64,000 nt of DNA from Gracilaria domingensis (GCA_022539475.1 VCMS01000030.1:310001-374000), one strand, 5' to 3'. Shown: positions 38,091 to 48,799, counted from the stretch's first letter. Notes: a model not told the origin generated them from the letters alone. A program made the numbers and translations.

Positions 38091-40535
38091 TCAGGCGGAG
38101 CCTGCATCGGAACTATCACTAGCAAGAACCCGATTAATGATGGAATGAGGATTAGCACGGGATGACTGACGTGGTGTTATCGAAGATGAAGAAGGTTCAA
38201 ATTCGAGCAAAGCGGAAGGACTGTAATCCAGGGGATTAACGTCTCCGCAGTCAAAGAATTCCAGAGCAGCCCTCGCCCTCCCTTGTACCTCGATATGGGG
38301 ATCGTTTGTGAGGGAGCGTAACCGTCCTTCAAAACCTAGTTCACGTAGGCGCTCAATTCTCCATTGATACCCACTAGACTTAGGGGCTTGACGCGTTGAT
38401 GATGTCCCTTGTGGCAACACCCGTATCGGGTCGGAGTTTCTGCCAGGGGATAAACTCATCGAAGTATCACGTGTTTCCACGTCCATTTCAGCTTCTGAAG
38501 AATTCGTTTCTCGATCTGTCATTGCAACGCTATCATAGTGCCTGTCTGACCTTTCCAAAACACTCCGCGAAAAAGGTGAGGATGGAGCAGGCAAATGTTG
38601 TCGTTGTAACATTTCAAACCTTGGCATTAGCATTCTCGGACGGTGGGTTCGCCTCTGCCGGGAGGGAGTTCGAGGCTGTGAAGGTCTGTCGTTCCATGAC
38701 AGATTGATGGCACACCACACTGCAGCAATCCTGGCTCTTTCATCCTTGTGAGAAGTCCATTGAAGTATCAGTCGCGGAATCTCAGAATCAATCAACGACG
38801 CCTTGTGGTCTTCGGTGCCCGAGGCAATATTGCATACTACGTACAAGGCCTGCACTGCCAGTTCAGAACTCTCAGAATCGTTCTTCAGTGCATCCGAAAG
38901 AATAGATATCAGTTTGTTACCTGTGGCCGCAAACAGAGCATCAAGTTGTTCTCTTTGAGATTCGGCCGAACCTGAACAAGCTAGGTTTCGGACAATACTC
39001 ATGGCCAGCTCACGGATTCGGTGACGTTTGTCGGTGCATAAAGCTTGCAAATTCTTGTATCCGAGCCGGTTCATCACCGACGTCTTGGTTTCTGAATCCG
39101 CTTTAAAGAGTAAATTCTTGACGGCCCACAACGAGTTTTCCCTTAACTCATCATCCGCCGCGCTCAACAACCCAATAAGTACTGCTATCCCGCCTTTGGC
39201 CAGGATTGAAGTTCTTATTGGAGAGAACTCCAAAACCAGATTGCATAACGCTGCACTCGCACATCTTCGAATGGCAGCGTTCGACGTAGATAGCAAACGG
39301 AGAAGTGCGGTGCCAATTCGCTCGTCCGCAATATCACGACGAACAATCTTAACGCTCCGACTTAGCGAGCGCATACACTGAACTGCAGCCAGAACCACAT
39401 CGTCATTCTTCTCTTCAAGTGCTGCTACAATCTTTGGTAACGCATTTTCTTCGACCACGGCGACACGCGATGCATCTACGTTGCGTGTTAGAGAGGCTAT
39501 GGCTGTCAGTGCACTTGCGCATGTTTCTATCCGCTGCTCGTTCTTTCGTGTAGGTATCGGATTGTAATCTGTCATTTCATCGCTTTTCTCGGCATCTTCT
39601 TTGATAGACATGCTTTCGCAAAAGATGCCAACCAACTTTGACACGGCGTTGTTTTCTGTTGCAACGCTTTGCAGTTCTGGTGAGTTTGCGACAAGTTCGG
39701 AGAGAGTAAGAGAGGAAGTTATTTGAATTCGGTGCGCAGGCTCGTCAAGGAGAATGACGAGAGATGTGACGACGTTGCTGTCCAGTCCTGGAGTTAACAG
39801 ACCATGAGACTTAAATATTGTGAGAATGCGACATGCAGCCAGTCTTAGTGAAGGTGTTGTTGAGTTTGTAAGAGGTATGACGATTGTGACGAGTCCATGG
39901 TCTTTTGTAAGTTGCCTTGAAATGGAAGAATCGTTTTGAGAAAGTGAGGTGAGAGCGCAAAGACATGCTTCAATACATCTCTCGTGGTTCGTACGGCACA
40001 GAATGTGGACAAGAGCAGAAACGGCGTTGGACCGCTCAAACACGGTAGCTTCCGTTATGGACAAGGTTATCCGAGATAAAATGACGGCACAGACTTCTGC
40101 AAGACCATCATCTTCGGACATCAAGAGCTGAACCAGTCGTTCCGCAACATCTTGAGTGGTGAAGATTGGGACCAGTTGTTTGACGTCAACGGCATCGGAG
40201 CAGACTACAAGTTTTAAAGCGCGGGTGGCAGCACTTACGGGGCGCACGTCATTCGAAAAAAGACAGTGTAAAAGAGGGGTTGCGATGCTTTCGATAGGTA
40301 TCGGTGGAAGATAGCAGGCGAGTGAACCGATCGAGGCAATGGCTTGTTCGGCTAGTTCTGGGTTCTCGTGGTTGGCAGCGTTGATGAGGGGCTGGAGTAC
40401 ACCTTTTGAGAGGAATAGGCGTTTGTTGGTCGGATTTCCCACAATGGCATTCTTAACGCTGCGTGCAGCAGATATACGGGAATCGACGACGGGACATTGC
40501 AGAGCCTCAATCACAGTGGCAGCGAAGGCCTCCAT
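38091..40535 (-). CDS. ARMC8: ARMC8 / GID5-like armadillo-repeat subunit of the GID/CTLH ubiquitin ligase
   Basis: An 814-residue armadillo-repeat protein. ARMC8 (Vid28/Gid5 in yeast) is the scaffold of the GID/CTLH E3 ligase that holds the substrate receptor. Matching stretches include SVKNAIVGNPTNKRLFLSKG near the N-terminus, VLAAVQCMRSLSRSVKIVR and SAALCNLVLEFSPIRTSILA in the middle, ENSLWAVKNLLFKAD and LAMSIVRNLACSGS, and VVCNIASGTEDHKASLI with AAVWCAINLSWND near the end. The SLSRSV and LCNLVLEFSP blocks are diagnostic compared with human ARMC8. A Ser/Arg-rich insertion (about residues 620-720) is not typical. Start at ATG 40535. The frame is open throughout. A decayed copy of part of it lies at 33617-33910. 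Confidence 0.85.
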   Translation of the reverse strand: MEAFAATVIEALQCPVVDSRISAARSVKNAIVGNPTNKRLFLSKGVLQPLINAANHENPELAEQAIASIGSLACYLPPIPIESIATPLLHCLFSNDVRPVSAATRALKLVVCSDAVDVKQLVPIFTTQDVAERLVQLLMSEDDGLAEVCAVILSRITLSITEATVFERSNAVSALVHILCRTNHERCIEACLCALTSLSQNDSSISRQLTKDHGLVTIVIPLTNSTTPSLRLAACRILTIFKSHGLLTPGLDSNVVTSLVILLDEPAHRIQITSSLTLSELVANSPELQSVATENNAVSKLVGIFCESMSIKEDAEKSDEMTDYNPIPTRKNEQRIETCASALTAIASLTRNVDASRVAVVEENALPKIVAALEEKNDDVVLAAVQCMRSLSRSVKIVRRDIADERIGTALLRLLSTSNAAIRRCASAALCNLVLEFSPIRTSILAKGGIAVLIGLLSAADDELRENSLWAVKNLLFKADSETKTSVMNRLGYKNLQALCTDKRHRIRELAMSIVRNLACSGSAESQREQLDALFAATGNKLISILSDALKNDSESSELAVQALYVVCNIASGTEDHKASLIDSEIPRLILQWTSHKDERARIAAVWCAINLSWNDRPSQPRTPSRQRRTHRPRMLMPRFEMLQRQHLPAPSSPFSRSVLERSDRHYDSVAMTDRETNSSEAEMDVETRDTSMSLSPGRNSDPIRVLPQGTSSTRQAPKSSGYQWRIERLRELGFEGRLRSLTNDPHIEVQGRARAALEFFDCGDVNPLDYSPSALLEFEPSSSSITPRQSSRANPHSIINRVLASDSSDAGSA

Positions 40536-42895
40536 GTTGAGGAGGGCACGTTACCAAAGGTAAGAAGGGTGTCTTTGTGAATAGAAGAATACAGAGACAA
40601 ACGAAGGCGTTGGAAACAGTGAGTGTACGGTGTGCGCAAACAGGGCCAGTAATGAACAGAAAGAAGGAAATGATAGCGGGCAATTGTGGAGCGGAAAGTT
40701 TAGCGTGGGGAAACGGTGAGGGCAAGTAGCGGTGTGGTGTGGGGAGAGCGTTCGCGGACTGCGGCTGTGAGCGGGTGAAGGCGGACAGAGCTCGTGCGAT
40801 AGCGGTATGCACGAGGAGCCCTTGAAAGGCGGGGGGTCGCGCGTGAAGAAGGGTAACGGCGCGCGAGAATGGCGGAGGTCGACGTTTGCCTGACGCGTCG
40901 CACGAGACCTGCCCGAGCGTATCGTTAGCGGGAGCAACCGCAGTCCCACATGGTCGTTTTGCGCGAAGGTAGATACACGTGAGCCGCTGCCCGTGGGTCT
41001 CGCGCTCAGCGGCACACTTCCAACTTCGCCTCGCACGCTCGTTTCTGGAGGACAGTGAAGGTGGCCAATTTGCGTCTGCAAGCGTGAAATTGGCCTTATT
41101 ATGTGAATCGAAAATAAATGCGGGCGTGCTTGGGCTTCAAAGAGCCTCCCATCTATACGGTACCAGCCTGGTACTACCAGGGCTACACTCGCTTGCTCAG
41201 CGCGAGTCAATGTGGAGTCTCCGAGAACTTGTTTGTTATCGTGTATATGTATACGTTCAATACATAATACAGATGTGCACCAGCACTGGTTCCAAGCGTA
41301 AGGCTGTCTACCTCTCAGGAGCTAACAGTTTTGGGCTCCAGCACCAGAAACTCAAGGTGTGAATGTCATACCGACAAGGTCGCAAGCGTTTCGCGGTATC
41401 TACGCGTGGCCAAAATTGTTGGTTCTGTTGTTCTTGCGCAATGGCCAGCTTCAACAACTTCTGATTCGCAATTTCGCTGCACGAGTAGGTTCAGAAGCAG
41501 ATCAAACCGCCCAGAGTGCGGCAGCGAGTACAGCAAAAGCACACATTCTTGGCACGGCGCAGCTGGACAGTAAGGGTAAGGATAAGTGTGCACAAGTGTA
41601 CAACATTGGAGCTCGAGATTGACTTCGAATCCCAAGGGTGTAGTACATCTTGATGCTTTCATCTACCTAACTGGAGCGAGTTTTACAACCGAAGACCACG
41701 GCCTGAGAAGCTGGATTACGACGTGATGTTGAGGTGCGTATCGATATGCATTTTCGGCCGGGATTCATGTCATTCTCGCCAACTCTTGCTCATGAGGGCC
41801 GGGCCACGACGAACGTGAACCGCAGTCCGTGCGACGTCGATCTTTTTACTTTGTACAGAACGTTCAAGCTCTTGTAAACTGAGAAGTTCTCAGTGAGAAC
41901 GAGTGCTCGTGAGCACGTGACGCAGACCGACGGCTGACGGGCATCAGCCGAAGCTACTTGATGAATGCAAAGTTGACCATACACTTTTCGGATGGATGAT
42001 GCATGGGAGTTTGTGGTGCAAGTTGCATGTTAGCTATCGTGGACTGTAACGTGCTGCGAAGTCGCGCGTGCGACGTTCGAATATTCGGGCCGCTAGGGTT
42101 GAGAACGAGGGTGGAACGTGCTTCTAGCTGGAGGTTTCAGAAAAACTAGGGCGCTAACGAGCTGAAATATAGAAACAACAGACGCTCCATCGACTGACTG
42201 TTGAACGGAGAGCTGAGCTCAATCGCAGAAATGGCGACCAGAGCAAAGCAAAGCAAATCAACAAATCTGGGCGCGCGCACGAGAGGCCGAGAGGAGCGTT
42301 GGCGCCGCCAACGGCGGCGCCGAGCCGGCACGCCGAGATATTTGCGAGCACAGCGAAGCGACGAATATTCGGCCTTGCACGGGTGTGTGTAACGCGCCCA
42401 TTGGTCAGTGCCGCCTCCACCCCATTGAAAACGCGCCCCACGACGCGCCATTCGGCCACGCAACCGGCCCGCGGACCAAGCGAGAGCAGCAACGAGCGCG
42501 CGCGCCCTCTCTCGTGCTTACAGCGCGCTTCGAGCAATCCGTGCGCAAATGGCCGCGGCAAACGGCGTGTGGCGCCTGTGTTCGCTCGCGAGCGCGGCGT
42601 TGGACGTGGCCTTGTTCGCTTGTGCTCGCGCCTACAAGACTCGGACAGTTGAGAGCTGCGCTGTGCCACAGCGACCTCCGGCGCATTAGTCGCTCTCCGC
42701 ACGTCAGAGCGCTTTCCCGCCTGTCTTGTTCCCCAGCTTCGCCCGGCTTTCAGAGCCGTTTCTCCTCTCATCACTCGCGCTCCCGTCTATGCTGAGCTCG
42801 TGTTCTTTGTGAACGCTCCCCCGCTTTCTGCAGCTTCACAGCGTGCGCTTTTCCGCGAACGCTTCTTCTTTCTCGCCTTTTCTTTCGCGCGTCTT
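40536..42895. other. Intergenic region between ARMC8 and the RING gene
   Basis: About 2.4 kb between divergent genes. Open frames at 42150-42795 on both strands come from local GC-rich composition and are not supported. Three consecutive short hairpins lie at 41878-41950. The last 700 bases are GC-rich, probably the promoter and 5' UTR of the RING gene. Confidence 0.4.
41878..41950. repeat. Three consecutive short stem-loops
   Basis: ACTGAGA-agt-TCTCAGT (41878-41894), GTGCTC-gt-GAGCAC (41903-41916) and CGGCTGA-cgggca-TCAGCCG (41931-41950), all with perfect stems. The close spacing is unusual for non-coding DNA here and suggests a structured RNA, or a chance arrangement. Confidence 0.45.
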
Positions 42896-43864
42896 ATGTT
42901 CGATACCTGCAACGATGGATTTCCGCAGCGTACCAACAACCCGCCCTCACCCGTTGCTTCTCTAAGCGAACATGTATCCGACCTTCGAATTGAACAGGGT
43001 GCCGAGTCATCGGCACCCTCCCCCCCACCGCCCGCAACTGATCTCTGCACCATCTGCCACGACGTGTGCCCTTCCGCCCTCGACCGCGTCACCGTCCCGA
43101 CCTGCGGTCACACTTTTTGTCTCCAATGTCTCGTCTCATGGACCCTCATTCGAGAGCTCTGTCCCAATTGCAAAACGCCCTTCTCCTCGCTCATTGTGCA
43201 CAGGGACCTCGACGGTCATCCGCTCTGCGGTCCCTCCACATTGGAAAATCAGCCCCCGTCTGTGCTACAGCCCACCGTGATGCTACGAAACTTACCGTGG
43301 ATTCAACTCACCGAAATCCACTCTGCCAAACATGATATTGAGGCCTCCTTCGCCCTGCCGCCGATTAACGCGTTCTCCGCCAGGCCACAGACGCCATCCT
43401 CATCCTCCGCGCCACATTACAGCAATGAAGATCTCGAAGACGAGCTAGAGCACCGCTTTTGGGAAGAAGAGGAGAACCAATACAACCGTCTCATGCGTTC
43501 CACGAAGGTCGTGTCCAACCGCCGTTTTGGTCCCCAGGGATATATCTCTGGCGGACGAATGCGAGCTACACCGCGCCCTACGCCTCGTACAAGGAAACTG
43601 CTATCTGCAAGTGCGGCCGCTGCTGAAGCACAATCTTCTTCTCCGCAACAGGTCAAGTCGAGCGGTACTGGAGGCCGCAAGAAGAAGGTGAAGAAAAAGT
43701 CTAGGGCCGGTATCGCAGCCGCTAAAGCTGCGGAAGCTGCCGCGGCCAAACTCGAAGCGGACCAGGCTGCTGCAGCCGCCGCGGAGCAATCGGTCGATGA
43801 CAGCAAAGCTGCAAAAGCACAGACTGGAAGTACTTCAACGGCCGGTAGTTCTTCTCATGTGTAG
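42896..43864 (+). CDS. RING-HC finger protein, putative E3 ubiquitin ligase
   Basis: A 322-residue protein with a C3HC4 RING near the N-terminus: CTICHDVCPS (C51, C54), CGHTFCLQCLVSW (C70, H72, C75, C78) and CPNCKTPF (C89, C92). RING fingers recruit ubiquitin-conjugating enzymes. The rest has no known domain: an acidic patch (NEDLEDELEHRFWEEEENQY), an Arg/Gly segment, a basic cluster GRKKKVKKKSRAG (likely nuclear signal) and an Ala-rich helical tail. Topors-like RINGs look similar, but identity cannot be proven. The ATG at 42896 is the first in-frame; the frame stays open upstream only in GC-rich DNA. A 24-base near-palindrome (42996-43019) lies inside the coding region. Confidence 0.8.
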   Translation: MFDTCNDGFPQRTNNPPSPVASLSEHVSDLRIEQGAESSAPSPPPPATDLCTICHDVCPSALDRVTVPTCGHTFCLQCLVSWTLIRELCPNCKTPFSSLIVHRDLDGHPLCGPSTLENQPPSVLQPTVMLRNLPWIQLTEIHSAKHDIEASFALPPINAFSARPQTPSSSSAPHYSNEDLEDELEHRFWEEEENQYNRLMRSTKVVSNRRFGPQGYISGGRMRATPRPTPRTRKLLSASAAAAEAQSSSPQQVKSSGTGGRKKKVKKKSRAGIAAAKAAEAAAAKLEADQAAAAAAEQSVDDSKAAKAQTGSTSTAGSSSHV

Positions 43865-44778
43865 TGGGAACTTGAACACCGAGTATTGACGTTGACGTAT
43901 ACTGTGGTGTTGATTTTTACGGTCCTTGCGAAATTAGCGAATACTAAGACTAACACTCTGTAACAAGCACAATCGCTGGATTGGCACTCTCTGCATTGTT
44001 CTTGTTATTTGACCGCCTTAATGCCGAGGCGATATCGTTTCACAATATGTCACAGAGGTATCGTCACGAATTACCCGTTAACCTGATAAGAGTTGGAGGA
44101 ACTTTTTGCAAGTTGTATGTTGAAAGGGGTCAGCGGCCTCCAATTTCCGGGCTTTCGAGACACTGGGGGTTAGTGATGGCCTTTAAGCCTTATTTCCTCT
44201 GGTTTCGAAAACCGCTTCTTCGATGCACACATTGCTGGTATGCAATCGGGCTCTGCTGCCTGAGTCTCTGTATTCAAAGCGCTCGGATTAGGTTGAACGT
44301 TGCCTCACTCTCTTCTTCAGCTGTATCTGCCCTGACACCTACAATAAAATCACATGTATCGTAACGGATTGAATAGCTGCTACTCGACTGAGCCGCTCAC
44401 AGTGAAATACCACCTGAAGGTTCTCATCGACACAAGGTAATGGGTAGCAGAGCTTTTTGTGCAAAAGATTAATGTAGACCTAATATACACCATCATAGAC
44501 GCGTGAAGCTTCACTCTAACAATAGATTCGTCTTGCACGATGATGTATGTCTGTAATAAACAGTAACACCACCTCTCATGTAATCCGAGACAATCTGAGC
44601 CCGTAATGGTGAGGCCTATTCTCTCCACTCTGGTGAGAAGTTCTGCCGGGAGTACTTGTCAACAACAGGGGGTTTGCGCAGAACAATTTCTTTGATGACG
44701 GTTAACATGTGTACAGATAAACGGCTTCGCGAAGAACGCTGAGTCGGAAACCACGATATTTCTTACGTCACCTGCGGC
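43865..44778. other. Convergent intergenic region
   Basis: About 0.9 kb between the 3' ends of the RING gene and the second UBR7-like gene. Short open frames (for example 43981-44364, plus) show no domain and have no good start. Confidence 0.35.
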
Positions 44779-45903
44779 TCATAGATCAATCGTGCGCAGA
44801 ACAGGATTCGACTCTATGTGCATTGAAATATCGATATCCTCTTTATACTGCAAGAGGGATTCTCGCGTCATGTTGGCTCCATTTGTTCGAATGGCCTCTT
44901 CTAAAAAGCCTTTAACTCTTTCCGGTATGGATTTGACGTACTGAGCCTTGGGTGATACGGGTGAGTCCGTCCGCCTTTTCTTTGCCGTATCAAGATTCTT
45001 CTGCGCAATGATCCCAGAGCTGGTAAATTTCTGCAAGCCCTTCTTTGCGGTATCGACTGGTTTCCTTTCGGGGTGTACACTCTCTTCAGACTCTAGCAGT
45101 TCTTCGATAAGCTGCGCATTCTGAGCCGGAGAAGATGGTCCTAGGAATTCAGTTTCTTCCGGTTCTCTGAAACTTGATAGCAGATCATTTCTGTCAACAA
45201 TATAAAGCACTCTGCCGCGTTCATATAGCTCCATGCAACTATTACATGTGCAAAGAGCTAAACGAAAGCCCGGACGCCACATATAGTCCACAGACCCAGC
45301 TTTCGTTTCCGGTTTGTATTGCTTCGGGCGAATGCATGCGCCCCCACGAGGTTTCACTTTCGCCGGCTCGTTGTTCCACACGCTTTGAAAGTCGTAATAC
45401 TCCGCAAGAACTGGCAACCTTTCCACGCATTGCATGCAGGTGAACTCATATTCAAAATCGAAGGGCTGTTCCTCAGAGGCTCCTTTGTCAAGCTTGTAGC
45501 ATCTCTCGTGGAACCAGTCTTCACACATTGCGCACTGGGCCATGGCAAGCCGTACGTCATATCGCTGGTCGCATCGACAGTAGCGGCTCAAAAAGTTGTG
45601 GGAGTAACTGGGCTCATTCCCTATATTGCATTCATCCTTCTCGGGATACAATTGACATATATTTCCAGCTCTTGCGTTCCCGCAGTCGCAGCGAAAGTTT
45701 CGTTTCGTGTACAGCTCAAACACTAGATCTGCATGATCTGCATGGCAACTTTCGCGACAGCTTCGGCAGAAAGCAGATAGAACGCCGCCAGCTTTCTTCG
45801 TACAATACGAGCATGCGTACAAGTCTTGGCGCACATATCCAAGTTCGTACGTACAAGGCTTTGTTTCTTCTTTTCGTGCTTGTTTGCGCTTCTGACGGGG
45901 CAT
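44779..45903 (-). CDS. UBR7: UBR7-like UBR-box/PHD protein, copy 2
   Basis: A 374-residue paralogue of the gene at 32347, sharing long identical stretches: PCTYELGYVRQDLYAC, FELYTKRNFRCDCGN, RLAMAQCAMCEDWFHE and AGSVDYMWRPGFR. UBR-box and PHD-like Cys/His ligands are all kept. The linker after LYIVDRNDLLSSF differs: it has SPAQNAQLIEELLESEES and KKRRTDSPVSPKA instead of the long acidic stretch of copy 1. The C-terminal helix IPERVKGFLEEAIRTNGANM matches copy 1. The ATG at 45903 aligns with the start of copy 1; a longer frame to 45990 has only a TTG. Both copies look functional, so the duplication is old enough to have diverged and may have split roles. Confidence 0.87.
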   Translation of the reverse strand: MPRQKRKQARKEETKPCTYELGYVRQDLYACSYCTKKAGGVLSAFCRSCRESCHADHADLVFELYTKRNFRCDCGNARAGNICQLYPEKDECNIGNEPSYSHNFLSRYCRCDQRYDVRLAMAQCAMCEDWFHERCYKLDKGASEEQPFDFEYEFTCMQCVERLPVLAEYYDFQSVWNNEPAKVKPRGGACIRPKQYKPETKAGSVDYMWRPGFRLALCTCNSCMELYERGRVLYIVDRNDLLSSFREPEETEFLGPSSPAQNAQLIEELLESEESVHPERKPVDTAKKGLQKFTSSGIIAQKNLDTAKKRRTDSPVSPKAQYVKSIPERVKGFLEEAIRTNGANMTRESLLQYKEDIDISMHIESNPVLRTIDL

Positions 45904-46789
45904 TTTGTCACGCGGGTGGGGCTTGATCCAGTTTCTCAGATATGAATAGAAAAGAGAAGTAGAGGTCACGGTTGAGAGTCCCACACGCAAGCCCGGATTC
46001 CGGACTTAAGTCCACTATGCTTTATTCACGAGATTGTCGAAACTATTCATTCCACTCGAACGCAAAGGCCTAGGCGCCGATGGGCAAAGGTATCTACCCA
46101 GGATACCAGCTTTTTCAAGTGTCGTGCTGGCCAGCGGCCCGGTTTTTTTGCATTGTGCCAAAACCAACAAACCACAGATTTGTGGTCCACAAAAAACATA
46201 CGCACACCATTCTTTAAAAATTGATACCATGGTTTTCTACTTAAAAAACGAAGAATTCTTCTTGAACCGGTAAAGGTAATCATATGTTGGCAACCTACCT
46301 TCGGTATTTTGCAGCTTGGAAACGGTAATGGTTTCACATACATCACACGGTGTTGGTCGCAAGTATAAACGAGTTCATACAGAAGTTACTAAATCTCATC
46401 TCAATTATCGTTGGCAACTTTGAATCGCACATGAGTTAAGGTACCCAAGATGCCCAAGATATCCACAACCACACCACATCCATCCGCAGCGCACCAATTT
46501 ACATTTTTTTCGCGTCTGGGTCCAAACAAGCGAGAAATTGTGAGTCAAGTATACTGTACGGCGTTTTTGATCTCATTTGCAGCTCAGCTCCCGATAAATA
46601 TCCCTCTGCATTCTTTGCATTGCAAAGTTTACAATACTTCTCCCCAGCACGACAGCAAGTTAGCTTGATGTTATAAGAAGGACTCCGTCCCCGAAGTTCA
46701 AATCTGTTAAGGAAAGACGGAGATTAACAACTCTGGATTTATGCAACGATTGACAGAATTCCCAGAACAAATCTTTGCGTATTGCTGAC
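45904..46789. other. Divergent intergenic region
   Basis: About 0.9 kb between the divergent UBR7-like copy 2 and the phytyl ester synthase-like gene. No gene is supported. It holds a small hairpin ACCACA-gatt-TGTGGT at about 46165-46180. Confidence 0.35.
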
Positions 46790-48799
46790 ATGTCTGACGG
46801 CCTTTGCTACTCGCTTGACTGCCCTTCGGTTCATCGGAATTCATTGTATCAAACACCGGCGGTGTGTTCAAAACGCTCATTACCATATCGCAAAGCCATT
46901 TACCGAACAGCAACGTTGAACCCTAATAAGGGAACTCAATGCATTGTGCAGAATAACACAGACAAAGTTGTTTTTGTCGAGGACCCCCAACGGGCGTTTC
47001 GTCTTCTTGGACCTCGAGGGACAAGGGTCCCGTCTCCTGTTCTTCTTTATATTGCCGGACTTGATGCAGAACCGCTCCCAGAAAATCAATGTGAGAAGTT
47101 GCGAGAGCAGTACTCAGTTGTCTCCCTGTGTCACAAGAAGGAAGATCGGAGTGACTGGGAATGTCTCGTACGCGCTGCGTTGGAAACAATAAAAGTCTTG
47201 AAAGAAAACAGTTCAGGAGTAACACTTGTTGGTGAGAGTTTTGGGGCCGCATTCGCGCTTCGAATAGCTGCCGCCTCCCCTCCGAACATGTTTGATAGAC
47301 TTGTCTTGTTAAATTCCGGCACAGCTCTTGCAAACCAACCTTTCCTCAGCGGACTCACCAATTTACTTCCCATACTACGAATTGACAGAACCGAACGAGT
47401 ACTATACAAACTCGCAGGCATTATTTTGTTCAAAGGGTTGCTCACTCGTGAAGAACGTCTTGATGATCGCAACATTCCTCCTGGAAATCCGGCCCTGCGC
47501 AGTATAAGCATACAGAGCATTCCGATCCAGACGTTATGTCATCGTGTGAAGCTACTTCGTGAGTTTGAAACCACATTTCCAGATTCTTGCATGAACCTGG
47601 TTACTACTCCCACGTCATTAATCGCTTCCCAGAATGATCGGCTTTTGAATTCTACGAACGAAGCTCGTAGACTTGGGCGCCTACTTCCCAATGTGATAGG
47701 TGTGATCACTCTTGAGAACTGCGAGCATGCAGCTCTGTGGGAGAGGGATGTAAACTTGTCTCGTCTGCTCGCTTCAGACGAAGAAAACGTGCAGGGAATT
47801 AGAGCTTCGAGTACGCACCCAGCTGCTCGCGTGTCTTCAGAAGACGTGAGAAGTGTCCCCGTTCAGGTGGGCGAAGGGTATGAGTACAGCGAAGCCATTG
47901 AAGAAGGAAGACGAGTATTTGAGCCATGGAGAAAAGCCATATGCCCGAAAGTTGTGGGCAAGTCAAACGTTGAAAAAGCTCTAAAAGTAGCTCAGAGTGG
48001 AAAGGGGAACCGGCCTGTACTCTTCGTTGGCAACCATGGCATGCTCGGTATTATGGATACTTCGCTTATTTATATGGAGATACTTGACCTCCTCAATGGG
48101 GACAGGCTTCGACCGCTCGCCGATCAAATTCATTTTGGCCTCTACTCCAGGGTTTCAAACGGAAGATGGGATAACTTCATAAAAACGCTGGGGGCTGTAA
48201 AGGCAAGCCCTTTGAGCTTCTACCGTCTGCTGGCAGCTGGGGATAGAATTTTGTTGTTTCCAGGGGGAGCGAGAGAAGTTTGTCGTCGCCGAGGAGAGAG
48301 AAATCAAATCTTCTGGGACAGTGAGCTCGACTTTCTGCGGCCTGCAGCCAAGTTCAATGCACTCATAGTTCCCTTCAGTGCTGTTGGCGCTGATGATGCT
48401 GTCAATATTGTACTTGATGGACAAGAGTTGCAGAAACTTCCAGTTTTAGGTCCGGGGATTCGTCGATTTCTGAAGCGCAATGAGCTGTCTGTGGCAAACG
48501 TGATGCCCTTGACTACGACGCCCCCACGCCTTGACCGATTTTACTTCAAATTCCATGAACCGATTGATACGGAAAGTATAGAGCCTTCAGATATTTCTAC
48601 ATGCAGAGAAGTGTACAAAAGAGTTAAACAGGATGTAGAAAACGGTATAAGCGAACTCGTCATAGAAAGAGAGAGAGACCCACAAAGGACATGGCAATCG
48701 CGCACCATGCGGACCCTTTTGGAGCAAGCCAGCAAAGTTCCCAGGCCTGGAGATGCGTTCAGGTCTCTGTTAGATATCATGCCAGGCTTTGATTTATAA
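46790..48799 (+). CDS. Phytyl ester synthase / DGAT2-like fusion (esterase plus acyltransferase)
   Basis: A 669-residue protein with two domains as in plant PES1/PES2, which esterify phytol released from chlorophyll and make triacylglycerol in plastoglobules. The alpha/beta-hydrolase half (about 75-330) has VLLYIAGLDAEP, TLVGESFGAAFALRIAA with the nucleophile Ser in GESFG, and MFDRLVLLNSGTA. The lysophospholipid-acyltransferase-like half (about 375-640) has VLFVGNHGMLGIMDTSLI (the HxxxxD catalytic pair), LGAVKASPLSFYRLL, ILLFPGGAREVCRRRGERN and PFSAVGADDAV. The N-terminus up to about residue 60 is Ser/Arg-rich and may be a plastid transit peptide. ATG 46790 is used. Arrangement is tail-to-tail with arsM. 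Acyl acceptor is inferred from homology. Confidence 0.85.
   Translation: MSDGLCYSLDCPSVHRNSLYQTPAVCSKRSLPYRKAIYRTATLNPNKGTQCIVQNNTDKVVFVEDPQRAFRLLGPRGTRVPSPVLLYIAGLDAEPLPENQCEKLREQYSVVSLCHKKEDRSDWECLVRAALETIKVLKENSSGVTLVGESFGAAFALRIAAASPPNMFDRLVLLNSGTALANQPFLSGLTNLLPILRIDRTERVLYKLAGIILFKGLLTREERLDDRNIPPGNPALRSISIQSIPIQTLCHRVKLLREFETTFPDSCMNLVTTPTSLIASQNDRLLNSTNEARRLGRLLPNVIGVITLENCEHAALWERDVNLSRLLASDEENVQGIRASSTHPAARVSSEDVRSVPVQVGEGYEYSEAIEEGRRVFEPWRKAICPKVVGKSNVEKALKVAQSGKGNRPVLFVGNHGMLGIMDTSLIYMEILDLLNGDRLRPLADQIHFGLYSRVSNGRWDNFIKTLGAVKASPLSFYRLLAAGDRILLFPGGAREVCRRRGERNQIFWDSELDFLRPAAKFNALIVPFSAVGADDAVNIVLDGQELQKLPVLGPGIRRFLKRNELSVANVMPLTTTPPRLDRFYFKFHEPIDTESIEPSDISTCREVYKRVKQDVENGISELVIERERDPQRTWQSRTMRTLLEQASKVPRPGDAFRSLLDIMPGFDL

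Noticed and set aside
41580-41650. Box-B-like sequence GACTTCGAATCCC suggesting a tRNA
   Set aside because: The T-stem pairs in only three of five positions and no acceptor or anticodon arm can be built.
42154-42795. Frames of 120-206 codons on both strands upstream of the RING gene
   Set aside because: They overlap each other in a GC-rich promoter, are Arg/Ser-rich and show no domain.
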